DNA from: Thermoplasmata archaeon
GTDB taxonomy: Archaea; Thermoplasmatota; Thermoplasmata; Thermoplasmatales; GCA-001856825
DNA: 64,000 nt
Assembly (NCBI GenBank): GCA_021817415.1
Contig: JAKAUZ010000003.1
Location: 186,001-250,000 of the forward strand
Direction: 5' to 3'
Positions within the stretch are counted from its first letter, which is position 1; each line of letters starts with the position of its first letter. This document shows positions 9,808-18,890 of the stretch, piece by piece. A program made the position numbers and the translations under genes. A model generated the notes under the pieces. The model had not been told where the DNA came from and did not search any database. It saw nothing but the letters and a program-made list of their open reading frames with translations.

Positions 9808-10998
9808 TTGGATCATCAAGGGGTTCATTCAATGAACAAATGGTTTTTGATGTTGGGATATGGAACAATAGTTGCAGCGTCACAAATGCTGTGGCTGACA
9901 TTTGCGCCAATCACCACAATAGCCGCCACTGAAATGAATACTTCAATTTCAAACATCGGAATTCTTTCTCTCGTTTTTCCTCTTGTCTATATAATACTGG
10001 CAATTCCACTGTCTAGATGGTTGGACAGGTCTTTCATTCCCGCCATAATCACGGGGGTATTGCTCACAGGGGTTGGAGGGGTACTGAGACTTGCCGCCCC
10101 ATTCAGTTTCCCTCTTCAGTTGTCATGCCAGATAATAATATCGATAGGACAACCGCTTCTCCTGGGAAGCCTGGCAATTGTCCCAGTATATTATTTCAAC
10201 GAATCTGAAAGACCATTAGCAATATCCCTTGGAAGCCTTTCGCTATTCATTGGGATAATCATTGCAACAGCCGGTGGTGCATTGATCTACTATCGCGCAG
10301 GTTACACCAGCATGTTGCTTATGGAAGCAATTCCAGGCATACTTGGCATGATTTTGGTGGGGACTGCACTCGCAGGGACTAAGATACCAACTTTTGTCAG
10401 GAGAAAAGGCCCTAAGTTCAGGTTCACTCCTCTCCATTACAAACTGGCGATCATGCTTTTTGTGGGAATGGGAGTATATGATGCCCTCGATACGTGGCTA
10501 CAACCCATGATCTCTGGATACGGTATATCAAACCAGGCAGGGAACATACTGGCACTGATGACATTCATGGGTATTCTGGGAGCCGGCATACTCCCCCAAA
10601 TAGTTTCCAGGAAGAACATGAGGAAAACTGCAATACTTGCAATAGCAGCGGTGAGCATAATAGCGCTGGCTGTGGTTTCGCTGGAGAAGAACCTGTTCCT
10701 AATTACAGGATTCTTTGCCATAGATGGATTCTTCCTTCTTGCCGGATTGCCAATCATAATAGAATGGGCGGAGAGTTCCACTCCTGCAGCCAATCAGGGA
10801 CAGGTGACAGGGTTCATCATGTTATTTGGCAATCTTGGTGGGTTGGTGCTTATATTCATTGGCGATTTCCTCATTTCCCTCAAGAATGGCAATCTAATAT
10901 TTGCTGCAGTTATGTCTCTTTTCCTCGTTGCGCTTATTCCAATGGTTATGATGATTCCCCCGACACAGATCAGTACCAGAGGAATCGAATCTAAATGA
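9808..10998 (+). CDS. MFS transporter
   Basis: About 12 predicted TM segments; likely true start is ATG at 9832 (MNKWFLMLGYG). Confidence 0.8.
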   Translation: MDHQGVHSMNKWFLMLGYGTIVAASQMLWLTFAPITTIAATEMNTSISNIGILSLVFPLVYIILAIPLSRWLDRSFIPAIITGVLLTGVGGVLRLAAPFSFPLQLSCQIIISIGQPLLLGSLAIVPVYYFNESERPLAISLGSLSLFIGIIIATAGGALIYYRAGYTSMLLMEAIPGILGMILVGTALAGTKIPTFVRRKGPKFRFTPLHYKLAIMLFVGMGVYDALDTWLQPMISGYGISNQAGNILALMTFMGILGAGILPQIVSRKNMRKTAILAIAAVSIIALAVVSLEKNLFLITGFFAIDGFFLLAGLPIIIEWAESSTPAANQGQVTGFIMLFGNLGGLVLIFIGDFLISLKNGNLIFAAVMSLFLVALIPMVMMIPPTQISTRGIESK

Positions 10999-10999
10999 G

Positions 11000-12391
11000 G
11001 TGACCAGAATGGATATACAGGAAATGATGAAAGAAATGGAAAAGATTTTCAAGCCTTACGAAACATCTGAAATGTCTTTCCGGGAAATTCCTGAGAAGGG
11101 CGTTGAGAAAACCACAATCCTGACAGAAATGGAGAAAATTATTTCAAAGGAATCTGAAAAATGGAAAGAAGGAAAGGTTTCGGGGGCAGTGTACCACGGT
11201 GGCATTGAACACATTGAATTCTCCAACAGCGTAATGGCACTGGCCTCCCAGAACAACCCTCTCCATCCGGACGTTTGGCCAAGTTCACTAAAGTTTGAAA
11301 GGGAAATAGTATCAATGGTGACAAGGATGCTTCACGGAGATGATTTTGTCAGGGGTTCCATAACCTCAGGAGGGACGGAAAGCATTCTCCTTGCGGTGAA
11401 GACTTACAGGGACATGGCCAAAGTGGAGAGAGGTATAAAGGAACCGGAGATAATATATCCGAAGTCCGCACACGCTGCTTTTGAAAAGGCGTGCCAGTAC
11501 TTCGGGATAAGGGGAGTTGTCACAGGACTGAGAGACGATTTCTCAGCCGATCCGGAGGACATAAAGGAAAAAATCACCAAGAATACAATAGGAATAGTGG
11601 CTTCAGCTCCCTGCTTTCCCTACGGGGTCATCGACCCAATTTCAGATATTTCAAGAATAGCTGAGGATAAAGGAATTCCGTTCCACGTTGATGCCTGCCT
11701 GGGAGGCTTTTTGTTGCCCTGGGCAAAAGAGATTGGGGCCGATGTCCCGGATTTTGACTTTTCACTGCCTGGAGTAACATCCATTTCAATTGACACTCAT
11801 AAATATGGTTTTGCACCTAAGGGAACATCAGTGGTGCTATACAGGAATTCTGAGATAATAAAGCATCAGTATTTTGCTACTTCTGGCTGGACAGGCGGAA
11901 TTTACTTCTCCCCAACTATGGCAGGAAGCAGGCCGGGAGCACTTCCTGCAGCAGCATGGGCCTCAATGCTGGAAATGGGGAAATCTGGTTACAGGGAAGG
12001 GGCGCGAAGGATACTTGAAACAACCAGCAAAATCAGGAAATATGTAGAAAGCATGGATGAACTGACCCTGCTCGGAAAGAGTCATTTCGTGGTTGCTTTC
12101 ACATCGAAGAAGCTCAACATCTATCAAATAATGGAAAAGATGTCTGAAAAAGGGTGGAGCCTTAATGGCCTTAACCATCCTCCGGGAGTTCACTTCGCGG
12201 TGACACTGGCACACACACGTGACGGAGTTCCTGAAAAATTTGACTCTGATTTGAGAAAATCAATAGAGGAGGTAGAGAAAAATCCGGGAGAAGAGACAGG
12301 GACCGCCCCAGTTTACGGGATGGCCGCAACATTCCCGGAGGATGCAATAAATGAACTGATTAAGTCTGTGGTTGAGTGGATGTACAGTTGA
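11000..12391 (+). CDS. PLP-dependent group II decarboxylase family, sphingosine-1-phosphate lyase-like
   Basis: GSITSGGTESILLAVKTYRDMA and PLP-lysine motif SISIDTHKYGFAPKGTSVVLYR. Confidence 0.85.
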   Translation: MTRMDIQEMMKEMEKIFKPYETSEMSFREIPEKGVEKTTILTEMEKIISKESEKWKEGKVSGAVYHGGIEHIEFSNSVMALASQNNPLHPDVWPSSLKFEREIVSMVTRMLHGDDFVRGSITSGGTESILLAVKTYRDMAKVERGIKEPEIIYPKSAHAAFEKACQYFGIRGVVTGLRDDFSADPEDIKEKITKNTIGIVASAPCFPYGVIDPISDISRIAEDKGIPFHVDACLGGFLLPWAKEIGADVPDFDFSLPGVTSISIDTHKYGFAPKGTSVVLYRNSEIIKHQYFATSGWTGGIYFSPTMAGSRPGALPAAAWASMLEMGKSGYREGARRILETTSKIRKYVESMDELTLLGKSHFVVAFTSKKLNIYQIMEKMSEKGWSLNGLNHPPGVHFAVTLAHTRDGVPEKFDSDLRKSIEEVEKNPGEETGTAPVYGMAATFPEDAINELIKSVVEWMYS

Positions 12392-13944
12392 GCAATTCAT
12401 TAGGCATAGATCTGGGGACATCCTCAGTTAAGGTGGGAGTGTTTGATGAAAGACTGAGGATGATTGGGGGTGGAAAGGAAGAGTACCAAGTAGAATATGT
12501 AGGGAAAAACGGTGCGGAGCAATCCGCAGTCAAATGGTGGAATTCCATAGTTAAGGTATGCAGGGAAATAGAGGAGAGAAGCCCTTCTGAATGGAAGAAG
12601 ATAAAATTCGTAGGAGTAACCGCTCAGTTTTCTGGAACCACAGCCATAGACCGGAATGGTATTCCTTTAAGGAATCCGATAATATGGCTTGATTCCAGAG
12701 GTGAGGAAGCAACAAGAGAACTGATCACCGGATTCCCGTCGATTGCAGGTTACAACATTGGAAGGCTGATAAGATGGATAAGACTCACGGGAGGTGCACC
12801 GACTAAATCTGGAAAGGACTCACTTTCACACATTCTTTACCTTAAGGCAAACGAACCGAACGTATATTCAGAGACATATAAATTCCTCGAGCCCAAAGAT
12901 TACATCAACCTGAAGATAACGGGAAAAATAGCTTCCACCTACGACACGATGATCCTGCACTGGGTCACAGATAACAGGGACATAAACAATGTCAGGTATG
13001 ACAGAAAACTTCTTTCAGTTGCGGGTCTGGACATCTCCAAGCTCCCCAACCTTATCGGCTCATGGGATGCAGTGGGAAATATTGCAAAAGAGGCAGCCTC
13101 AGAACTGGGACTCTCTGAGGAAGTGGTGGTCTCGGGAGGGGCAGGGGACATCCAGAGCTCACTCATTGGAAGTGGATGTATTGATAATTTTGAACCACTA
13201 ATATACATTGGCTCATCATCATGGATATCTGCCCATGTACCATTCAAGAAAACTGACATATTCCACAACATGGCCTCACTTCCCAGTGGCCTCCCTGGGA
13301 AATATTTCATTCCTGCTGAGCAGGAGAACGCTGGATCCGCCCTTGATTACCTAAGAAAGACAATTTCAAATGAGGCAAAAATATTTGATTTTGATGAACT
13401 GAACCTTCTTGCCGGAGAGGCGCCTCCAGGATCAGATGGTCTGATGTTCTTCCCATGGCTGTTCGGAGAACGTGCGCCGGTTGAGTCCAGGAGCCTGAGG
13501 GGATCTTTGTTCAATCTTTCTATAACTCACCAGAAATCTCATCTGGCACGTTCTGTGATGGAGGGAGTCGCAATGAATCTCAGGTGGCTTTCGACGACTT
13601 TCGGAAAGTTCATTGGGTTGAAGCCTGCAAAATACGTGATGGCGGGAGGAGGATCACTTTCTGATATCTGGTCGCAAATTTTGGCGGACGTTCTTCAGGT
13701 TGAAATAGCCTCCTCCGGCAGTCCTGTTTTTGTTAATGCAAAAGGAGCCGCCATACTTGGATTATTAGCCGGGGGGCTTGACATGAAATCAATAAGCGGG
13801 AACGTGAAATCAATCAGGAAAACGTTCCTTCCGAGCAAGTCCAACGCCAAAGTATACGACGGTACCTACGGGATGTTCGTGGAATTCTACAGGAGAAACC
13901 ACAGGTTAATGGAGCGGTTCAATGACGAAAGGAAATCGGGCTGA
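12376..13944 (+). CDS. FGGY-family carbohydrate kinase (xylulokinase-like)
   Basis: LGIDLGTSSVKVGVFD N-terminus, YVMAGGGSLSDIWSQILADVLQVEI C-terminal signature; overlaps the S1P-lyase-like gene by 16 bp. Confidence 0.88.
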   Translation: MDVQLSNSLGIDLGTSSVKVGVFDERLRMIGGGKEEYQVEYVGKNGAEQSAVKWWNSIVKVCREIEERSPSEWKKIKFVGVTAQFSGTTAIDRNGIPLRNPIIWLDSRGEEATRELITGFPSIAGYNIGRLIRWIRLTGGAPTKSGKDSLSHILYLKANEPNVYSETYKFLEPKDYINLKITGKIASTYDTMILHWVTDNRDINNVRYDRKLLSVAGLDISKLPNLIGSWDAVGNIAKEAASELGLSEEVVVSGGAGDIQSSLIGSGCIDNFEPLIYIGSSSWISAHVPFKKTDIFHNMASLPSGLPGKYFIPAEQENAGSALDYLRKTISNEAKIFDFDELNLLAGEAPPGSDGLMFFPWLFGERAPVESRSLRGSLFNLSITHQKSHLARSVMEGVAMNLRWLSTTFGKFIGLKPAKYVMAGGGSLSDIWSQILADVLQVEIASSGSPVFVNAKGAAILGLLAGGLDMKSISGNVKSIRKTFLPSKSNAKVYDGTYGMFVEFYRRNHRLMERFNDERKSG

Positions 13945-14071
13945 AACGTTCATTATTGGGACGGTCGACAGGATTATCCAGCAAGGCGCAAAATGATGTA
14001 AATTGACCGCATCAATCCTCCAGAAATTGTTATTTTATTGAATCACCAGGTTTCATTCTTACAGTCGTTCA

Positions 14072-14098
14072 GGTTTGAAAATTTCATCTATTCAAACC
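14072..14098. repeat. Perfect 8-bp inverted repeat GGTTTGAA(11 nt)TTCAAACC
   Basis: Read directly: 14072-14079 GGTTTGAA and 14091-14098 TTCAAACC in a convergent intergenic region. Confidence 0.7.
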
Positions 14099-14441
14099 AT
14101 TCAATACCGACCTTCAAGTTTGACTGCACCATGAGCGAATGATGCCCAAGAAATATTGTTCCAGAGGCATGACGGAACTGGGGTGGAAAAGGTTGAAGGG
14201 GAGAGACAACAGGTTGGCCGTTAGCCAAGCAGGGAGGAGGAAGGATGAATAATAAGTCAGGAAGTTGTTCCTCAGGAATAAAATAAAACATGGATAGATG
14301 AAAGCAAATTTTTCGCATTATCTTGTTGCTAGGAGTTCACGTCAATAACAAAAGCTTTCATGGCAGTACTGAACAGGAAATCATATAGTAAAAAAAGTAC
14401 AACTGGTAAGATCTAAAAGGCACATTGGATCAGGGCCTTCC

Positions 14442-15137
14442 TCATTCCAGGTAGAGATCGGAATTAGCCATAATCTGTATGCCGTCGCTTCCTATCGTAT
14501 ACGGACGTCCCTTGCGATCATGGTTAGTCAACCTCATCTTCAATATTCTCGCAGCACTGACGACGCTGCCATTGGAATCATTGTAAATGTTCTGGAGGGA
14601 GATGACTCCGTCTGCCACAAATTCCGAAAGGCCTTCTTTCGTCGAATAAGGAGAACCCACCTCTGCTTCCGCAATCATAAGTGTGGTCACGTTGAGGTCC
14701 TTGAGCGAATCTGAAAGATTAAGGACAACATTTCTCCTGAGCACGTCATTATCTGCGGCCATCAGCATTATTGAAACACTATCTATAATCACCCTGGAAA
14801 CGTTGAATCCTTCTATGCTCGTCTTGAAATTTTCCTTCATTCTCAGCATCTCCACAAATTCACCTGCTCCGGGATTCATGAGAGTCAGTCCATTGTCCAG
14901 GAACGGCTGAAGATCCATTCCGTACTGCTTTGAGGCAGCAATAATGCTATCCTTTCTTTCCTCAAGGGAAAAATAGGCAACCTTCTCCCCTCCCTTCAGG
15001 CCGGAAAATGCAAAGTGTATACCCATCGTCGTTTTTCCAGCTCCATAGCTTCCCAGTACCAGAACAGTGCTTCCCTTGGGAATTCCTCCGCCCAGCATTT
15101 CATCCAACCCATCTATGCCTGTTTTCACCAGTTCCAT
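14442..15137 (-). CDS. KaiC/RAD55-family RecA-superfamily ATPase
   Basis: TGIDGLDEMLGGGIPKGSTVLVLGSYGAGKTTMGIHF with intact Walker A. Confidence 0.88.
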   Translation of the reverse strand: MELVKTGIDGLDEMLGGGIPKGSTVLVLGSYGAGKTTMGIHFAFSGLKGGEKVAYFSLEERKDSIIAASKQYGMDLQPFLDNGLTLMNPGAGEFVEMLRMKENFKTSIEGFNVSRVIIDSVSIMLMAADNDVLRRNVVLNLSDSLKDLNVTTLMIAEAEVGSPYSTKEGLSEFVADGVISLQNIYNDSNGSVVSAARILKMRLTNHDRKGRPYTIGSDGIQIMANSDLYLE

Positions 15138-15937
15138 TATTTCACCTTCGTAGTATTAAGAACGATCATCCCAGACTTGTAGTCAAAATCAGTATCAAAT
15201 CTTTCTATCTTCTCCTGTTCTATCTGCGGCAGGACGCCAATAAACTTGGGGATGACCATGAAGCGTCTTCTCCTGCTGTATCTTTCGCTGGTATTCCACC
15301 TGAATAACATGGTTCCATCAAAAATGTCTATCAGGATATTTTCATTCCTTGTGTCAGTAATTTCTGTTGCCATTATGGCGTAAAGCAGTGAGTTCCATTT
15401 CTTAACTGCCCTTGAGACACCCCTTGCAAGGTCAAACAGACTCTTCTCGTCTATCAGCTTGGAAGTAATCAGGTCTGAGAGGGAATCTAATATGATCATC
15501 TTCCCTGGGGCATCTCTGTCCAGAGCAGATACCAACGCGCTGATAAGGTCCTCTTTTTCTCTCAGCCTTGGGCCCCCGATCCACGAATTTGGAATCTGTG
15601 TCTTTGCATAGTAGGCGGTTGATAGATCCACAATCTTTATCCTGCTCTTGAGGGAACGAACAATGTCCTCCTGCATCGTCAATTCTATGACCCTCATTAT
15701 TTCGCTTGCAGGTTTTGAGAATGTGACGTACAGAATCCCGTCCAGCAGGTCAATCTCCTTGTTCTGCAGTTCCTTTGGTATTATGCCGTCTATCGCCCTT
15801 GAATGTTTCACCGCCGATGTGATCGCAAACTCGGTCCCTCCTGCTCCAGCCTCGCCCAGGAGGAGAATGGAAGAACCTGATGGGACGCCACCATTTATTA
15901 TTGTATCCAGGGCCGAAACAAATGTTGGTATCTTCAT
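15137..15937 (-). CDS. KaiC-like RecA-superfamily protein with degenerate Walker A
   Basis: FVSALDTIINGGVPSGSSILLLGEAGAGGTEFAI: P-loop has GGT instead of GKT; adjacent to and coupled with the active paralogue. Confidence 0.8.
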   Translation of the reverse strand: MKIPTFVSALDTIINGGVPSGSSILLLGEAGAGGTEFAITSAVKHSRAIDGIIPKELQNKEIDLLDGILYVTFSKPASEIMRVIELTMQEDIVRSLKSRIKIVDLSTAYYAKTQIPNSWIGGPRLREKEDLISALVSALDRDAPGKMIILDSLSDLITSKLIDEKSLFDLARGVSRAVKKWNSLLYAIMATEITDTRNENILIDIFDGTMLFRWNTSERYSRRRRFMVIPKFIGVLPQIEQEKIERFDTDFDYKSGMIVLNTTKVK

Positions 15938-16878
15938 CTCTTATCACCCAATTCCTCAATGGCATTTCTTACCGAATCAGTGCTTTCCATCCTGTATTTC
16001 CAGCCGAAAGACTGTGCCTTCTTTATGTCCAGCGACATGACCTTTACATCCCCTGCCCACCCTCCTCCCCCTGGGCCTCCCATCAGCTTGATTCTGGCTC
16101 CTGGCGACTCCTTTTTTATCACAAGGTCCGCTATCTCCATAACAGTAGTTCTTCCGGCGGTCCCTAGATTGAAGATACCATCGCCCTTCCCATGAAGTAG
16201 ATCAATACCACTGATAACATCCTGAACGTCCACGTAAGACTTGGACTGAGTCCCGTCACCAAGGACTTCAAGAACCTTGCCGTCCTTCTTCAATTTATTT
16301 ATGAAATCCACTATGACACCGTGGGTTCCCCTCTTTCCCACTACGTTGGCGAATCTGAAGATGCTGGAGGTGAATCCATACATGCTGGAATAGCTCGATA
16401 TGAATCCTTCCGCAGCCAGCTTTGATGCACCGTAATGTGATACTGGTTTGAGTGGGCCGTAATTCTCCGGAGTTGGCAAAATAGTCGGTATCCCATATAT
16501 TGTTGAAGAGGATGAAAATATAATTTCCTTCACGTCGTTCTTTCTCATAGCTTCCAGAACTGAGTGTGTCGCGACTGTATTCTCCCTGAAGTCAACAATC
16601 GGGTCATCATATCCCACCCTGACATCTGGATTCGCACTGAGGTGGATGACCACATCAACCCCTTTCATCAGTTTAGAAAGTTCATCATTGTTCTTGACGT
16701 CATTGATGTGGAGGATGAAATTTTTATTTCCTTCCAGATCCCGTAGGTTCTCCATTCTCCCGGAAGACAAGTTGTCTACTCCTATTATTTCATTTTCATC
16801 TAAAAAATATTCAGCCATGTTGGAACCGATAAACCCAGCAATTCCCGTGATGAGAATTCTCTTTCCTTTCACGCTCAA
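15934..16878 (-). CDS. NAD-dependent epimerase/dehydratase (UDP-glucose 4-epimerase-like)
   Basis: ILITGIAGFIGSNMAEYF Rossmann motif; YGASKLAAE catalytic motif. Confidence 0.88.
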   Translation of the reverse strand: MSVKGKRILITGIAGFIGSNMAEYFLDENEIIGVDNLSSGRMENLRDLEGNKNFILHINDVKNNDELSKLMKGVDVVIHLSANPDVRVGYDDPIVDFRENTVATHSVLEAMRKNDVKEIIFSSSSTIYGIPTILPTPENYGPLKPVSHYGASKLAAEGFISSYSSMYGFTSSIFRFANVVGKRGTHGVIVDFINKLKKDGKVLEVLGDGTQSKSYVDVQDVISGIDLLHGKGDGIFNLGTAGRTTVMEIADLVIKKESPGARIKLMGGPGGGGWAGDVKVMSLDIKKAQSFGWKYRMESTDSVRNAIEELGDKR

Positions 16879-16996
16879 TAATCATACTGTCAATTTAATA
16901 ATTTGCTTGCTCATAGGTAGTTAATTTTGACCCTTGAAACCTGAACAAACAGTGCACGCAATCCTGAGAGGTTAGTCGGGTTAAGGGAGCACAGGT

Positions 16997-17068
16997 TCAC
17001 CTTATCACAATCATGACAACAACTAGAGCCACCAGTGTAATGCCGCTGTGCTCTCTCTTCCCGGTCAT
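16997..17068 (-). CDS. Candidate 23-aa single-TM microprotein
   Basis: Reads MTGKREHSGITLVALVVVMIVIR*; a TATA-like CCTATAAATATCC lies upstream (plus 17126-17138). Confidence 0.25.
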   Translation of the reverse strand: MTGKREHSGITLVALVVVMIVIR

Positions 17069-17312
17069 CAAATACGCGGGAGAAAGCAGCACGTATGATC
17101 TGCAGAAAGTGTAAGGCAGGTAACCGGATATTTATAGGCTATTCTGGAACGAGCGGTATATTACGTAGTTGCACATTGTTCATTTAACTGAAGACTGCTT
17201 TCCGACATTCTCTGTAACAGAGGGCATTCCTCCAGTTATCGCCAATGAGTCACATCTAGAGAGGCAATAGAAGGGAACAGAAATATAGAATGAAATTAAT
17301 TGGGCCCCAAAA

Positions 17313-17834
17313 TCACAAAAGGTCAGCCATCTCCAGGAACGTTTCAATCATCCTGGCAGTCAATCCCCATATGGTCCCTCTTTCAAGATCAAAATAGAGT
17401 TCATTCCCTTCTATTCTTCGGCTCAAGATTATTGAAGGTATAGGTACCCAGGAAAGAAAATCCGTCTCGCTGGACTGCACGAGGGGATAATTTCCAACGA
17501 TCTCAAAAACAAAGACAAACACCATCAGGTTCGTCCTGTTTCTTGGGGAAAGAGGACCAAAATATCCAAGCAGAGCGCTGGATGGGACATCTATCCCAGT
17601 CTCCTCTTTAATTTCCCTCCTTGCAGTATTCAGCAAATTTAAATCGCTCCCCTTGAAATGTCCTCCTGGAAGCGCAAACTGGCCAGCCCAGGGATCTTTA
17701 AGGGCCAAGCTCCTTCTTTCAATGATGATATTTGAATCGCTTATTATCAATCCGGTAGCGGCGTACTCGTTATCGCTGCCCAGAATGATATCCCCCTTCT
17801 TCAATCTCTCCCTCAATTTCTCTGTATCCAACAA
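17313..17834 (-). CDS. NUDIX hydrolase (CoA pyrophosphatase-like)
   Basis: LPGGHFKGSDLNLLNTARREIKEETGID, a NUDIX box with D at the first acidic position. Confidence 0.85.
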   Translation of the reverse strand: MLDTEKLRERLKKGDIILGSDNEYAATGLIISDSNIIIERRSLALKDPWAGQFALPGGHFKGSDLNLLNTARREIKEETGIDVPSSALLGYFGPLSPRNRTNLMVFVFVFEIVGNYPLVQSSETDFLSWVPIPSIILSRRIEGNELYFDLERGTIWGLTARMIETFLEMADLL

Positions 17835-17906
17835 CTTAATGAAATGGAGTAAAAATATAAAAAGTAAGTTGCTAAATAATATATTCGTTTTTACGTTACC
17901 ATACCG

Positions 17907-18212
17907 ATGATAATAGCTGAAGTAAGTTTCATGCCATTTGGAGTTGGCCTGTCTGTAGGAGATTACGTTATAGAAGCGCTTAAAACGTTCAAACGATTAA
18001 GGATTAAATTCACACCAAATAGCATGGGGACGGTCATTGAGGCAGAAACCATCGATGAAATTTTTAATGCGGTGAAGGAGGCAGAGAAATCAATTATCTC
18101 GATGGGAGTTAAACGACTGGATACAATACTCAAGATAGACCACAGAATAGACAGGGAAAACACGTCTGAGATCAAAATGAAGAGAATTACTGATGCAATG
18201 GGGGTAGTCTGA
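17907..18212 (+). CDS. MTH1187 family thiamine-binding protein
   Basis: 101 aa, IIAEVSFMPFGVGLSVGDYV...MGTVIEAETIDEIFNAVKEAE family pattern. Confidence 0.8.
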   Translation: MIIAEVSFMPFGVGLSVGDYVIEALKTFKRLRIKFTPNSMGTVIEAETIDEIFNAVKEAEKSIISMGVKRLDTILKIDHRIDRENTSEIKMKRITDAMGVV

Positions 18213-18213
18213 A

Positions 18214-18303
18214 ATGAACTTTAATTGGATCTGGATTATAGTAGTAATCCTTCTGCTAATTGGACTGGCATATTTTTATTTGAAGAACAAGGAAGGAATC
18301 TAA
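18214..18303 (+). CDS. 29-aa single-TM membrane microprotein
   Basis: Direct translation MNFNWIWIIVVILLLIGLAYFYLKNKEGI*; ATG starts 1 nt after the stop codon of the preceding gene. Absent from the ORF track because it is short. Confidence 0.55.
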   Translation: MNFNWIWIIVVILLLIGLAYFYLKNKEGI

Positions 18304-18344
18304 AGCTGAAGTAACTTATTTATGGATATATGTAATATCTCAAA

Positions 18345-18890
18345 ATGAACCCTTACAATGGTCACAGATCACGTCACGGGGCAGGAAACGCAGGCAGGTT
18401 CTCTCCAGACATCATGAAAGAGATCATTGATTTCTTGGGCATCGGGGAAGAAGATTCTATTCTGGATTTAGGAGGAGGAGATGGTTTTTTCAGTAAAGGA
18501 TTCCTGTCAGTCTCCAAGAATGTGACACTGCTTGACAAGGTGGATTCGAATTTCAAGGAACTGGAAACTATGGGAATCAATACCATAATTGGCGATATGT
18601 GCAAATTCCACGACAGGGAATTCGACACAGTTTTTATGGCCAATGTGTATCACGATGCCGCTTATGAGTGCCATGATTCAATCAGGAATAATTTGAGACT
18701 GATTGCAAAGAAGAATGTTGCAATTCTGGATTTCAAGCCGGATGCCTCAGGATTTGGTCCTCCCTCATGGCTAAGGCTATCGAAACAACAGGTCATCAGT
18801 GATCTTGTCTCCTCCGGGTTCAAATTAGTAAGAGAGAAGGACCTTGAATATCACTATCTGCTCATCTTCGAGAAAAGCGAACTGAGATGA
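18345..18890 (+). CDS. Class I SAM-dependent methyltransferase
   Basis: DSILDLGGGDGFFSKGF motif I. Confidence 0.8.
   Translation: MNPYNGHRSRHGAGNAGRFSPDIMKEIIDFLGIGEEDSILDLGGGDGFFSKGFLSVSKNVTLLDKVDSNFKELETMGINTIIGDMCKFHDREFDTVFMANVYHDAAYECHDSIRNNLRLIAKKNVAILDFKPDASGFGPPSWLRLSKQQVISDLVSSGFKLVREKDLEYHYLLIFEKSELR

Noticed and set aside
10494-10994. 166-aa plus-strand ORF
   Set aside because: Out-of-frame shadow inside the MFS transporter gene.
14088-14318. 76-aa minus-strand ORF in the convergent gap
   Set aside because: No recognisable motif or start context; Pro/Phe-rich low-quality translation. Region kept only as a possible ncRNA/decayed locus.
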